Shown here one piece after another: positions 33,872-45,059 of a DNA stretch of 64,000 nt. This DNA comes from Isoetes taiwanensis (lineage: Eukaryota; Streptophyta; Lycopodiopsida; Isoetales; Isoetaceae), in NCBI GenBank assembly GCA_021234155.1, contig JAJEKV010000002.1, positions 21,233,726 through 21,297,725 of the forward strand, in the 5' to 3' direction. The notes beneath the pieces were generated by a model, which was not told the origin of the DNA, ran no database searches, and was given only the letters and a program-made list of their open reading frames with translations. The translations under genes and the position numbers were made by a program. Position 1 is the first letter of the stretch; every line of letters begins with the position of its first letter.

Positions 33872-34153
33872 GAGCACTGAGGAGCTGGGGATGACAGACA
33901 GGTGCTGAAGCGCCCTAAGGATCAGGGAAATCGGCTTGGAGCAGAGAGCGAGGTTGTAAGGCGCAAATGAGACTTGGGTTCCCCTTTATAGGCAAAACCC
34001 TAATTTTGGGAAAATTTTAGGTTTGCATTTCTCTGGATTTCTAGGGTCTAGAGGTATAATTCATGGCCTAACTGAGCTTGGAAATACTTCTAAGGGTCCC
34101 TAAACAATGATTTTGGTTTGTCTAAGGACAGCTTTGGGTCAATTCGGACGTGA

Positions 34154-34632
34154 CCACTCACACAGTGCGCCAGAGTGGGATTGGTTCGGGAACCGAATCG
34201 GTTCGGGCCCACTCTGTGAGGGGTGGCCTCCTATTCAGATCAATAATGATGCTAGCTAGAGAATTAAGGGTATAATTCTGGATATCTCGTTGAGATAACC
34301 TGGATCGAACCCTTACTCGCCTCATTTGGGTAAGTTTCGGTCTAGATTGGGGTCGACCACTCACACAGTGCGCCAGGGTGGAATCGGATTCCAAACCAAA
34401 TGGGTCTGGGCGCACTCTGTGAGGGGTGGAACTCCATTCGGTTGATAGTTGGCCAGTTTTGACAAACTATGGGTCAAATCCTACTAATTAAGGTGAGCTG
34501 GGTCGAATGGTATACCTACTTTCTGCATTTAGGCAAGATTGGGCACCAAACCATGCTCGACCACTCACACAATGCGCCAGGGCGGGATCGGTTTGCAAAC
34601 CGAACTGGTTGGGGCGCACTCTGTGAGGGGTA
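34154..34632. repeat. Three GC-rich hairpins between the H3-like and 504-aa ORFs
   Basis: Hairpins at 34154-34227, 34357-34429 and 34561-34632. Each has a left arm near CTCACACAGTGCGCC and a right arm near GGGCGCACTCTGTGAG (one mismatch in about 15), with a loop of about 30 bases that itself contains a weaker inverted repeat such as GGTTCGG-AACCGAA. Spacing is about 200 bp. Confidence 0.85.
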
Positions 34633-34763
34633 GGACCAAAATGCTTGGTTTTTGTTCCAATTTTACTATTTTCTAAATACAGACTTCGGTAATGCATCCT
34701 ACTTTCACTCAATTAATTTACCAACTACAAACTTATACTAGAGAAAAGGTTATTTACAACAGT

Positions 34764-35957
34764 TCAAAAGGGTTCCTTCTTAATATACTGCGCTAGCCTC
34801 ATATCTTTGGGCATACAAGTTACTCTCTTGGCGTGCTGAGCACACGCAACAGAGTCTTCGAAGTGGTGTACGATGTGCTGCTCCGACGCCTCTTGTAATG
34901 CAAGCAGCATATCGTCCGTGACTCGTTTGGACGGGTCGAACTCCTGCAAAACCTCCCTCGTAAGACGTGCAAAGGAAGCTCGGGGAATAAGAAAGCCATA
35001 GCTCTGCTGGAAGTGCTTGATTTCCTGGGCCGCCCTTGCGAATTTTGAGTCCGCCGGTCTCTTCATTGGCTTCTTCGGAGGGGTTGGCTGTTCTGGCGGG
35101 GGCTTCAACGAGTTTTTCTTCGTCGGCCGACCTCCCTCAATGGTCTTCACCCTGTGTTCTTCATAGTATTTGGAGTATTCTTTGTACATTTTCATGTACG
35201 CAGTATACTCCTTTAGCTCCTTCCGGTACTTCAAGTCCCGCTTCAGCGCATAGGACTCCCTCTGTGGCCTTGGTTTCTTGGTGCTGTCGCTGGGGTGCTT
35301 CGGCGACGGCCATTTAGGATAGGGCGGTGCATTAACCACGGGGTCTTCATCCTCCGGTATTGGGTTTGAAGGGCCCGAAGTCTCTCCTGGTTCATGTCCT
35401 CCCGCTCCCTCCTCAGGTTCGGAGTCGGACGAAGATGGGGGTTTCTCAGGATCCGGCTCCTGTATGGTCACTCCTACAGCCGGCGTCTTCTTTTTCTTCG
35501 GTTTCTCCGCCGGTACCTCCGGGTCCTTGCCTTTCTCCGCTCTCACCCTTTCCCGCTCCTCTTTGCGCTTCCTCCTTTCTTCCCTCCTCCGTTCCTTCTC
35601 CTCCCTCTTCTTTCTTCGCTCTTCTTTTTCCTTTCGACGCTCCGCCTTTGATTTCTTCGGCTCGCCTTCTCCTCTCTTCCTCTTCGCCTTCTTCGGTTCC
35701 GGCTCTGGTTCCTCGTCGTCCCCGAAGATTTGCCTCTCCAGTTCTCTCCGCAATTCCGCCGCCGCGTCCGTCTCCCAGTCAAGATGTTCCGACACCTGTT
35801 CCTGCTCTTCAGGGTTAGGGTTAGGTGGTTCTACAGGTGCCTCCTCTTCCCCGATGCGCACTTGTCTCCGTCTGGCCTTCTGTCGGATGGCCCGCTCCTG
35901 GGCGCTCACATAACCGGGTGGCATAACCTTGCGGGCAGTTTGTTTCGTCCGTGCCAT
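34764..35957 (-). CDS. Histone H3-like protein encoded by the nested retrotransposon
   Basis: 397 residues, open from ATG 35957. After Met the protein starts ARTKQTARK, identical to residues 1-9 of mature histone H3 (R2, T3, K4, K9 all present); position 10 is Val, not Ser. Residues about 40-300 form a highly charged Pro/Glu/Lys/Arg linker with a long basic coiled-coil-like run at about 100-145. Residues 303-397 are an H3 fold: AAQEIKHFQQSYGFLIPR (alphaN), SFARLTREVLQEF (alpha1), DMLLALQEASEQHIVHHFED (alpha2), then SVACAQHAKRVTCMPKDM (L2/alpha3). The H3-H3 interface His and Asp are kept (HAKRVT, MPKD). Canonical H3 has 135 residues, so the linker triples its size. The K14-S28 tail region is missing. 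It lies first after the LTR, among hairpins, and is intact. Confidence 0.88.
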   Translation of the reverse strand: MARTKQTARKVMPPGYVSAQERAIRQKARRRQVRIGEEEAPVEPPNPNPEEQEQVSEHLDWETDAAAELRRELERQIFGDDEEPEPEPKKAKRKRGEGEPKKSKAERRKEKEERRKKREEKERRREERRKRKEERERVRAEKGKDPEVPAEKPKKKKTPAVGVTIQEPDPEKPPSSSDSEPEEGAGGHEPGETSGPSNPIPEDEDPVVNAPPYPKWPSPKHPSDSTKKPRPQRESYALKRDLKYRKELKEYTAYMKMYKEYSKYYEEHRVKTIEGGRPTKKNSLKPPPEQPTPPKKPMKRPADSKFARAAQEIKHFQQSYGFLIPRASFARLTREVLQEFDPSKRVTDDMLLALQEASEQHIVHHFEDSVACAQHAKRVTCMPKDMRLAQYIKKEPF

Positions 35958-36176
35958 GCTTTTGTTTGTCGAGTTTCGAGCTCTGGCGCCTGAAGATCGT
36001 TTTCTTGGGCGAGCTGTTCTCCGGGAAAGGTGGGGATAAAATGGAAACCCTAATTTTCTATTTATAGGGAGGTGGAATTTAGGGTTGGGACCTGCAATTC
36101 ATATGGGGAAAAACAAACTAGGGCATTAGCGAAGGTACGAGGCATTCATTTGGGTTCACCATACTCTAAAACACCC

Positions 36177-36461
36177 ACCACTCACACGGTCTTTGGGCCG
36201 ATTGGATTACCAATCGAATGAGTCTGGGCGCACTCTGTGAGGGGTCGACTGTTTTTGAGGCTATTTTACAATTCACTGGGAGTTTCTTAGTGTTATAAAA
36301 TACAAACCTATCTAGAACCATGGGAATAAGCCAAACTACACTATTAGCTTAATTAATTTGAACATCTAACTAGGTCAACGGAGGTCAACCACTCACACAG
36401 TGCGCCATGGGGGAATCAGTTTACGAACCGAATGGGCCTGGGCGCACTCTGTGAGGGGTGG
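36177..36461. repeat. Two GC-rich hairpins upstream of the H3-like ORF
   Basis: Hairpins at 36177-36246 and 36389-36461, same family as those at 34154-34632. The first has a mutated left arm (CTCACACGGTCTTTGGGCC) and the second is well preserved. They lie in the leader between the PBS and the H3-like start codon. Confidence 0.8.
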
Positions 36462-36662
36462 CCTATTTTTGGCAATTTAGGTTGGGAAGGATGCTACACC
36501 TCACTAGCAACCTATCATGGAGCTAAAATCTACCCAAAAATTGGGAAATTTTCCCAATTGTTCGAAGCTCTTGCTTGGGTGGCTATACCCCAAGACTCGA
36601 ATCTACTGTTAGTCCTAAGGGAAAAAAAATGGCCAGTGCTCGATCTTGGATGCCAAGATCAT

Positions 36663-36673
36663 GCTCGATACCA
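36663..36673 (-). promoter_or_regulatory. Degenerate primer binding site of the nested element
   Basis: On the minus strand TGGTATCGAGC lies a few bases inside the 5' LTR, one base short of the outer element's TGGTATCAGAGC. The following bases (ATCTTGG...GCACTGGCC) also align with the outer leader. It fixes 36677-38276 as the 5' LTR of a minus-strand element. Confidence 0.75.
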
Positions 36674-36676
36674 TCG

Positions 36677-38276
36677 TGGACGCCCCTACTCCTTATAATG
36701 ATGCCCGTGATCGTGATTGAAGGAGGAGCATTCCCGGCCGCGCCGGGGGGGCCATCCACCTGACTCTACTCCCATGGGGCAGAGCCAGCAAGGGAAGAGT
36801 GGATGTGTCATTCATCCGTCTTCCATCGGATCGACCTATCTGCGGAAGCGTGAACAAACAAACGTGAGCACAACTAATAATATACAAATACAATCACCTT
36901 AGAAATAGCAACATCACAGAGATAGCAATACCTTCATAGCGACAATACAAAGGGGAGATCCTACCCAGGGCTCGGACTCAAGGGGGGGCCGGACGACTAC
37001 TGGGCCTCCGAGTTCATTGCGCATGTAATTCATGGCAATGGATTTGGCTGGCATAAAACATGGCTTAGGGTAGTCCACTCCATCCGCCCCTCCCGTGCAC
37101 ACTTTGCAGAGTAGGCTGAAAAGTGTTGGGACTTGGCCGTAGCCTGCCGGGTGAATAGCCAGAGGGGCTACTACTGCTGGGTTGCATCTCCCCAGCCCCG
37201 ATGAGGCAGGAAGAGAGCTGCCTCTCCTCCAGAGGTATCCATGCTCATCGCAGGCGGCTAGAGGGCCACTGCCCTTATTCGACTTGAACTCACTGGAAGG
37301 TCATATCCACCACCCCACGAGTGTCGAGCTCATGCCTTGCCCACACGCAGTGACAAGCCATTAAGCCTAGCCAAAGCAAAGACCCCCGATAGGCTTTACT
37401 ACCGAGGGGTCGGTCCAGCGATGAGACAAGTTCCTCCTTATCAACCGGCCTTGCCCCTTCACCCACAGCCAGGTGGGCTCCTGTGCACGGGCCGCATTCA
37501 TGTGGGAACTAAGGTGCTATGCTAGGAGCATCTACTACACAGCCTTCAGGTCTCTACCCCCCTTCCCACAACAAGGAGATCACAGAGTGGAATACATGCA
37601 ATATCACAGAACAGAAATAGAGAATCATATCAATCTATCTACTTAACATCCAATGTTAGGTTCATTCGTTAGAGTCTCAGATCTAGGGATCTACAAGGCT
37701 TCCGAGAGATGATCTAACATACTAAACCAAAGCATATTGCCACGCCCAAAGGCGGTTTTGCACAACAGAACAACCGGATACCTGCTCCTTGGCTTGCTCC
37801 TCGATCCTCGAAAGCGCCCATGCTCCCGGGTCTTGCCGAAGACGCATCGCTACTCGACAACTTTGTTTGTGCAAATCCGACTTTTGAGTTGGCAATGCGA
37901 TTGAAGTCTTACCTTGGCCGAATTGGCCCAGGGAAACCCTAAATGCGAAAGAGGAAAGGAAGCTCTAGAGAACCCTAGTTGGCAAAGTGAAAGGAGAGCT
38001 AGGGTCTAGGGTTTTAGCCCTTATATAGACCCTATCTAGGTTAGGGCATCCACATGGGCAAATGGCTTTAAGCCATTTGGAAATGGATGAACAAGGAACC
38101 TTTTGTTGTGTATGTTTAATTACATACCCAACATCCAAGGTTGCCCCCTAGGTGCAACCTTTAGCTCCTAGGTGCAATGTTATCCTGCTCTCAAGTACAT
38201 GTCACCTGTGACATGTACGAGTGACGTGGCAGTATAATATACATATTGGGAGCGTATATTATGCTGGAACGTCACA
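36677..38276 (-). repeat. 5' LTR of the nested element
   Basis: About 1,600 bp matching 19041-20643, with small differences such as GTGGACGCCCC in place of TGTGACGTCCCC at its inner end, so that terminus is mutated. AACAA follows at 38277-38281. It should drive minus-strand transcription into the H3-like ORF. Confidence 0.88.
38020..38027 (-). promoter_or_regulatory. TATA box of the nested 5' LTR
   Basis: Minus-strand TATATAAG, followed by GGCTAAAACCCTAGACCC, in the middle of the LTR. The same box is at 20387-20394 in the other LTR. Transcription from here would place the H3-like ORF first in the RNA. Confidence 0.5.
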
Positions 38277-38452
38277 AACAAGAAGGGGAGAGGGCAGAAC
38301 GAGAGCGGGAGGCCAAGGGTCAAGAAGCAGCAGAGCAGAAGCTCGTCCAACATTTTGAAGACTCAACAGCCTGCACAGTACACGCCAAGGGAGTAACTCT
38401 AATGAAGAAAGATATGCACTTAGCCAGTCATATCAAAGGAGAGCCTTATTAA
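38277..38452 (+). pseudogene. Histone H3-fold remnant of the outer element (right copy)
   Basis: Encodes the same C-terminal H3 half as 20644-20819 (EQKLVQHFEDSTAC through LASHIKGEPY). This copy is contiguous with the rest of the outer element's interior, so it is probably the original location. The nested element inserted within the charged linker coding sequence at AACAA. Confidence 0.72.
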
Positions 38453-38593
38453 TTTCGTAAATGATAAAATTTGTTTAATACAAAGTGTTTTAGAGTAAAT
38501 TATAAGTGTATAAAGTTACTTAATTAAGTTGAGTTAGTAAGTTTTAGCTTTTGTTTTAGTCAAAACAGATATCCTAGGCCAATTTGAGAGGAT

Positions 38594-38873
38594 GTCTCAC
38601 ACGTCGCGCCAGGACAGAAAATGAAAAGTTCATTATCGGTCTGGGCGAAACGTGTGAGACCATGATGTGAGACCATGCCCCAAAAGTACCCAAAACTGCT
38701 CCAAATCGACCAAATAAGGGGTCCATTCTGCCTAACTCGACGAGATAAGCAGGATTAGACCCTTATATCACCCAAATTGGACAAGTTTAACCCATTTAGA
38801 GCCAACGTCTCACACGTCGCGTCAAGACAGAAAATGAAAAGTTCATTATTGGTCTGGGCGCAATGTGTGAGAC
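38594..38873. repeat. Two CTCACACGT-type hairpins, right copy
   Basis: Hairpins at 38594-38660 and 38807-38873, copies of those at 20963-21242, just downstream of the H3 remnant in the outer element. The first is followed by an extra ATGTGAGACC half-repeat. Confidence 0.8.
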
Positions 38874-41800
38874 CTTCAAACTTTGAACCTCCATAACTTG
38901 AGCTACAGAGCTCCAAATCGCCTGAAGTTTGTTGTAATAGGACCGTTAGATAGCCTAGAATCCATTTATGATCTCAAAATAGGCTAGAAATGTTAAACCC
39001 CATCTCAAAATGACCAAAATTGCTCAAACCCTTGAATTGTTTTTCCAAACTGTAGTTTATTTGTAGATAGAAGCATACCCCATTAGTACCTCGCAAGTAT
39101 TGCTCTCGGCTCGAAGCTAATGCCTTACTCCTAGATAGAAGTGCCCAAGAACACCCCTTTGTTATAGTCATCTAGACCTCAGCATAGCAACCCAAGTCCA
39201 ACTGTCGGTACATCACCTCTGCTCATGCCAAAGGCATAAACCTTGACCTAATTCCGTGTCCTTCTAATAGAGTTTGACTTATATAGCCGCCACATTGACA
39301 CTCCCTACTGCCAGGATACCTAGAAAGGAGCTAGAGTCTAGAGCTGCCCAAGTCACTCCATGTGTAGAGATTGGACTCCCCCAAACCAACTTTGCTAGGA
39401 CCTTAGAGTATACCTCAAACACCATGAGGGCTTTGCAAAACAACCCTCATGTCATGCCATACCACACGTCCTAATGTCCATAGACTTGTAGATTATAGAA
39501 ATATCTCCAGTAATGCTGCTCGAGCCATCTTGCTTGCTTATAGAGCCCAAAATGTTGTAGGAGAGCCCTTCAAGTAGACCCTTAGACTCTAGGATATACG
39601 AGCGTTGCTTCGAAGTACAGGGCCAGAGCCACAGACGAGCTAGAGGCGCAACTTCTTGAAGACATCAAGGTCCCAGCCGATGTACAGACAGATAAGGAGA
39701 GGAGACCGAAAAGACAGACCCAATAGAGGGAAGCACAACGACAAACACCTCAACCGACAAACGAGTAGAACAGGACACCACCGGCCTATCATCAATCTTC
39801 ATCAAATGGAAAGAATATTTGGTAACCAACGGCATCAAGAATTTTCTAGATGTCAACCTCCCGGCTACCACGTCCACGAGCTCACATCAGAAAGAGGATC
39901 TCGACGCCTTCACCAACTCGATGCCCACGAGTTTCAAATGGAAGAATGCAAGGCAACAAAATACAGGTGCAGGAAGACGTTAGACATCGATGCCGCGTTA
40001 GCATCACGAGCTAGGGCCAGAGGGCATAATCTTTAGTCGAGGAGAGAAGTAATGGCGACACAGGAGCGTATAGAAACCGGAGGGAAGATCACCACGACCT
40101 TGCAGCCCAGCAGCTCAAGCGAATGTCATGCAACGTCAACAAAAGGAGTAACCAAGCTAGGCAACCACAAAGCACCTAAGGCTGACCAAGATGAGCTTTC
40201 AGCTCCCTTGCACCAGCAGGAGACCACGAGGGGAGGAGACGCATATCAGGGAAGGAACATCTCCGACTCGAAGGCCTATATCAGCACTAGGGGCAAGATC
40301 AAGGAGGAGAATATTCTGCTCAAACAGGAATTCCAGACCCAGGAACACCTAGAAACCAAAGGAAGGACGACCTTACTACGTCAGCCAAGGAGTGCAAGAC
40401 TCTAATGGATAGGACCCAAAGGACGGAGGAGACGACCTAGCCAGCAGGTACAAATCACGCAAAGGCGACCAGAAGGAGCTATGGTAGGTGCAATGGAGAT
40501 GACCACACTTCCAGGGAGGCACCTTGGAATGAAGCAAAGCCCAAGCAACAGGAGTCGCACTCAATCTGCGGAGGAATGACAATGCCTGCCTACCGACCAC
40601 GATCTCAGAGCTTCGAAGACATTCAAGAATGCCCGATTGCAACAGCCAAGTGACCTACTCAAGCGATCAATGGCACCGCACATCGGCAACCTTGCAACGA
40701 CACACCGCATGTAGGGACGTTGAGCGGTCACCGCATTCCTCACGACGGACATACAAATTAAGGAGGAGCATCTTTTTCAAGGGATCACATCGATGAACAC
40801 TCTTCGCAACTTGGGGTGACGAGCTCAGATCAGACATGAAGCTCAACAATGGTAGTAGCATCTCATGGAATCCTGGAGTCAACCAGAACGAAGAAGATGC
40901 AGCAAAACCGAAGGATCAAATGCGATAGGAGGAGGGGAAAACCTAGAGGAGTATAAACATTTAAGTAGATCTTCGTAGTTGTTTTGAAAAAAGTGGATGA
41001 ATTAAAATCTCAATGTAAATGCGTATATGTCTATTGTATATCTCCGGTCCTCACATATATAGTGGAGAAACATGAGTTTAGAGTCATGTTTTACGGATTT
41101 AGCGCTTAGATCAGGAAGCTCCTTCACTTCGACTAACAAAGGAGGAAGCAAGGAGGCACAACTATAGCCCAAGACCAAAATGGAAGAGCAAGTACGAGGG
41201 AGAACGACCAGACGCCAAGCAAACTTTCGACTCCAAACACTTCGGGAAATGCCCTCAAGCAGAAGACTGCTCGGCCACCCAATGTTAGAATAAGAGACAA
41301 CACCGGTCATGTCAAGATCATCAACGCGGCACCAGGACATCGTCAGGGCACAACACTACGTCTTGTAGCAGTGGCAGCACTTGACGAACTTATGACATGA
41401 GTGGCTTCAACAATGGAAGGAGGAACGCCCCGACATCAACGAGCCAACTAAGAAGGCAACATCTCAACAACCATAATTCCAACTTGTGGTAATATAGGGT
41501 GATGCGCTATGACACGTGTATTAGATGGAGATGCACTTACGAAAGGCACCGCGACGAGGAGATATGCCTCCAACAACTAGGTGACGGCTTCGTCAGGTAC
41601 TCCTACCAGTAATTAGAAGAGAAGAAGCCGACCATATCTCCGACATGTGGCACGTCAAATGCCCAAGGTAGAAGCATTCGACACCTTAACGACAAGGATA
41701 GCAACAGAAGCACCTTCGGCAAAAAGAGAGTTCAAGATAATAGCCAGGCTATTCAACGACAAGAGTATATCTAAGGTAGGTACTTCTTCAACTCAAGGGT

Positions 41801-44800
41801 CAAGCTGCGCAGATACAAGGATCCATCATCCCGACAATAGGTCATGAACTGAAAGCTGGAGAAGTGCTAGCAACCGACTTCTTCCACGAGCTCCCTAGAG
41901 GCAACAGGAGGATCAAAACTGACGAGCACAATCAAAGCCACCGGAAGGTACCTCAAAACAAGAAGACGGCATAGCACTGTGGAACGTGACAACGTCCAAG
42001 CCATGTGATCGAGGGGATCAAACAAGGAAGTTTGGAAGCTCGATGGAGAACCAACTAGGCGAGGCGAGCCAATGACTTGCACGCGGACTTGCATGCAACT
42101 TGGTGAACCCAAGGATGAACGATTCAAAGAATAACTGTAGAAGAGAACAACTCCAGAGGAGTATAGCCAAAGGAATCGCGCACAACCTCAAGAGACGCCT
42201 CCAAATAGCTTCAACTATCATGAAGGAGGAATAATTACCGCCCAAGAACAGGATCAGGAAGCAGACTGAAATGTCGAAGCATCAACGACAAGCACACCTT
42301 TCGTTAGAATGTGATGCAAAGCGTGTTGTGCCATAGCCGACAAACATTGGAGGGCCCAAGTATATCAACAAGTTACCCCGGAGTATGAGCTGACGTACAA
42401 ATAGGAGGATATAGATCATTAACACCAATGAACACCAATGACATCGCCAGGGAGTAGGTGTGCAACTCGAAGGGAGGCACAAGGGGGACCTAATAGCTCT
42501 AGTAGTAATTGTAATTATGTAAGCTATATGTGTTGCATGTATAGTTCCCTTGTTATTCCTTCCCTCCCATAGCGTAACCGATCAAAGGAAGAGATGTCAG
42601 GCAATTTGCAGGGGTGAAGCAATCAACATCCTCAACACTCTTCTGGCAACACGATAACGACAAGAGGACTCGACGTATGAGACATCGATGGAGTCGAAGA
42701 AACAATATCGGATACAGAGTCGTCCTTTAGCTGCCAAGACAAAGAGTTCAAGATGAAAGATCCTTTTCAACGGCGCCACCTTCAGGCTTTTGAAAAGCGG
42801 CATGCAAGATTTCAAGTGATCAACTACACCATCAAGCCACCAGCAATGAGAGGCTTCTAGCGAACAAAGTCAACCTCTACATCAAAGAGGATCCACCGTC
42901 AAGGAGACTGAAGTATCGAGCGACTCGGAAGAACGTTACCTTGCTCCTTCAAGCAGGCAACGAGTGGATGAGCTTCTAGCAAGCTCAAGGATCTAAGGCC
43001 ATGGGGCCTAGTAGGTTAAATGTATGGACGGTAACATCCATATTGGGATTAGAAGGCAATTCTGGATATTCTCATTGAAAGGATTGCCCAATTGGGAAGG
43101 AAACGCATAGGAGTAACTAAAATTATACACGATTGTTAACAAACATCCAACATATTGAAACCACTTGGTGAGATTGATCACCTCGCTAAGAAGGAATCAT
43201 TACTAGGATAATTGTTGACCATGTATAAATCTAGTATCTCCAAAAGAATAATCCAACCAAAAGAAAAGAAGTAATCTAACAAGTCCGGCCAACTTGTTAC
43301 GATGACATCAATTCGATTGGTAGGAATATTCCAAGAGTTTAAATAACTAAGAAAGGGGGAATCTCTAGAATAATAAAAGAATAGTACATGCAAGGTACAT
43401 CTAAAATAAGAATTATAGTAATCAAATAGTCTTTTGAGACAAAAGGAATTGTCGTCATGACAAAACCTTGTGGTTTAGAATCGTTCTAACTAAGTAGGTC
43501 CGTAACTATATTGAAACAAATGATAACATAATATGTATATCCATCTTAGATGGTTATATATGTTAGCTAAGGCGAGTAAATTAATGCGCGAAGCAAGAAG
43601 CGTATAACCTCTTAAGGGGAGAGAATAGATATGACGTTGTGTACAACGTCATTGAAGGGGTGCAGGACCATTTTCTTTTCGAAGAAAGTGGGAGGGCTCA
43701 ATCTTATGATTGAACGTACTTGCATCGAATTGACCGACCCGTAGAATAGAGTTCACTCCGGCAATGGCCGAAGCGAATAGAGCGTAAGATAGATACCTTA
43801 GTGCTCAGGAGGCCTTCAACGTGCGAGACTGACGCGGTAGCTAACTACACCAATGAAGTGGAGCAAAAGTATGGGAGCAATGCAACGACCAAGTCATCTC
43901 CAAAATTACTCGGACGCCGGCTCAATGGGTGGATGCGTTCTAGCCTAAGGTAAGGCGTGCGCATGTATTATAAGCTTCAATGTGTCTTATTGATAAGTTA
44001 AATATAGATCCTAATAACTGGATAGAAATTGTTGTACGTATATGTATCATAGGGAAATAAGTCAAATAACAACGGTAATGTGAGGTAGCATGTTAATTAA
44101 TCCTTCGCAAGGATGCAATTCCTTCCAAGGATAGCTATATGACCTCGGGTCCTTATAAATATAAATAGAAAATAGAATTCGGACATACTTAAGTGCATCT
44201 TAGGGATATACTTCCAAGGGTAACGCAAGACCCAAGGAAGAGAATAAGAAGCACATCTAATTCTTGTGTATGATAATTAAACCTTGTCTATGATACAATA
44301 GGTCTAAATCAGAGTTATTGTTTAAATAATCGCGATCTAAAAATCGTTAAATATTGCAAAGCTTAGAGTAAATATAATGGTACTATCGGAAGTAATGTAT
44401 CCGATACTATGATAATGTTAATTCATAAATATTACCTTAGGGTAATTATGTTAATCACATGCATTAAAGGAGCCAGCAAAAATCGGCTCAGGCATGTTGA
44501 TTTGTGTTTAGATTAGTTTTATGTGTAGTTAAGATTAATCTGCGCATGCAACCTATGCTAGGTATGGGGTGCATGCGTTGTTACCGATGATGAGACCACT
44601 ACGGTGATCTTTAGGGCGTGGTGTAATGTCAATGTAGGCATGACCGCGTTTCCGCTTGGATGAGTGGAAGGTACATTAGAAAGTCTAATTCTGTTCCACG
44701 GAAGTAGACGACCTCGAGAGAAAGGAGGTCATTCAGGAATGCATTGATAGGAAAGGCACCTTTAGCCCCATATATGCTTTGATAGGAGGAATCTATCCTT

Positions 44801-45059
44801 CATGCCCCCCACGCGGGAAGGATATCCTCCACGCTGGGCAACTAGAGGTGTAGGCATGAGCGGCATATAGGCATAATAGAATGCTGTCTCCACGGCCACG
44901 ATGGAAGAAGCATCCTCTTCCTACGCCGGGAGATTAGCCATGCATTCATGTAGATAGGTGGGGTGGTCACCATATAACCAAAATTTTATTAATAATTAAT
45001 AATAGGTAGTGTCGACCTGCAGGCCAATAGAGCACTCCGGAGGGCAAGGAGGTCGAACT

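Larger units (their letters stand above)
19041..38276 (-). mobile_element. Nested chromoviral LTR retrotransposon encoding a histone H3-like protein
   Basis: Read on the minus strand: 5' LTR (38276-36677), degenerate PBS, two hairpins, H3-like ORF, three hairpins, 504-aa ORF, gag, broken protease, RT, RNase H, integrase and chromodomain, 3' region, 3' LTR (20643-19041). AACAA flanks both outer ends (19036-19040 and 38277-38281). Total length is 19.2 kb, or about 14 kb without the insertion in pol. AACAA also follows the left LTR at 20644, together with an 800-bp copy of the right flank, so the left side has been rearranged. Ty3 lineage follows from the RT-RNaseH-INT order; chromovirus follows from the C-terminal chromodomain. 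Confidence 0.85.

Noticed and set aside
35036-35993. Plus-strand ORFs opposite the H3-like gene
   Set aside because: They are mirror frames of the charged linker (Ser/Leu/Phe-rich) and have no independent features.
39656-42482. Medium ORFs in the outer element interior as degraded gag or pol
   Set aside because: I searched them by eye for knuckle, YxDD, integrase and chromodomain motifs and found none on either strand.
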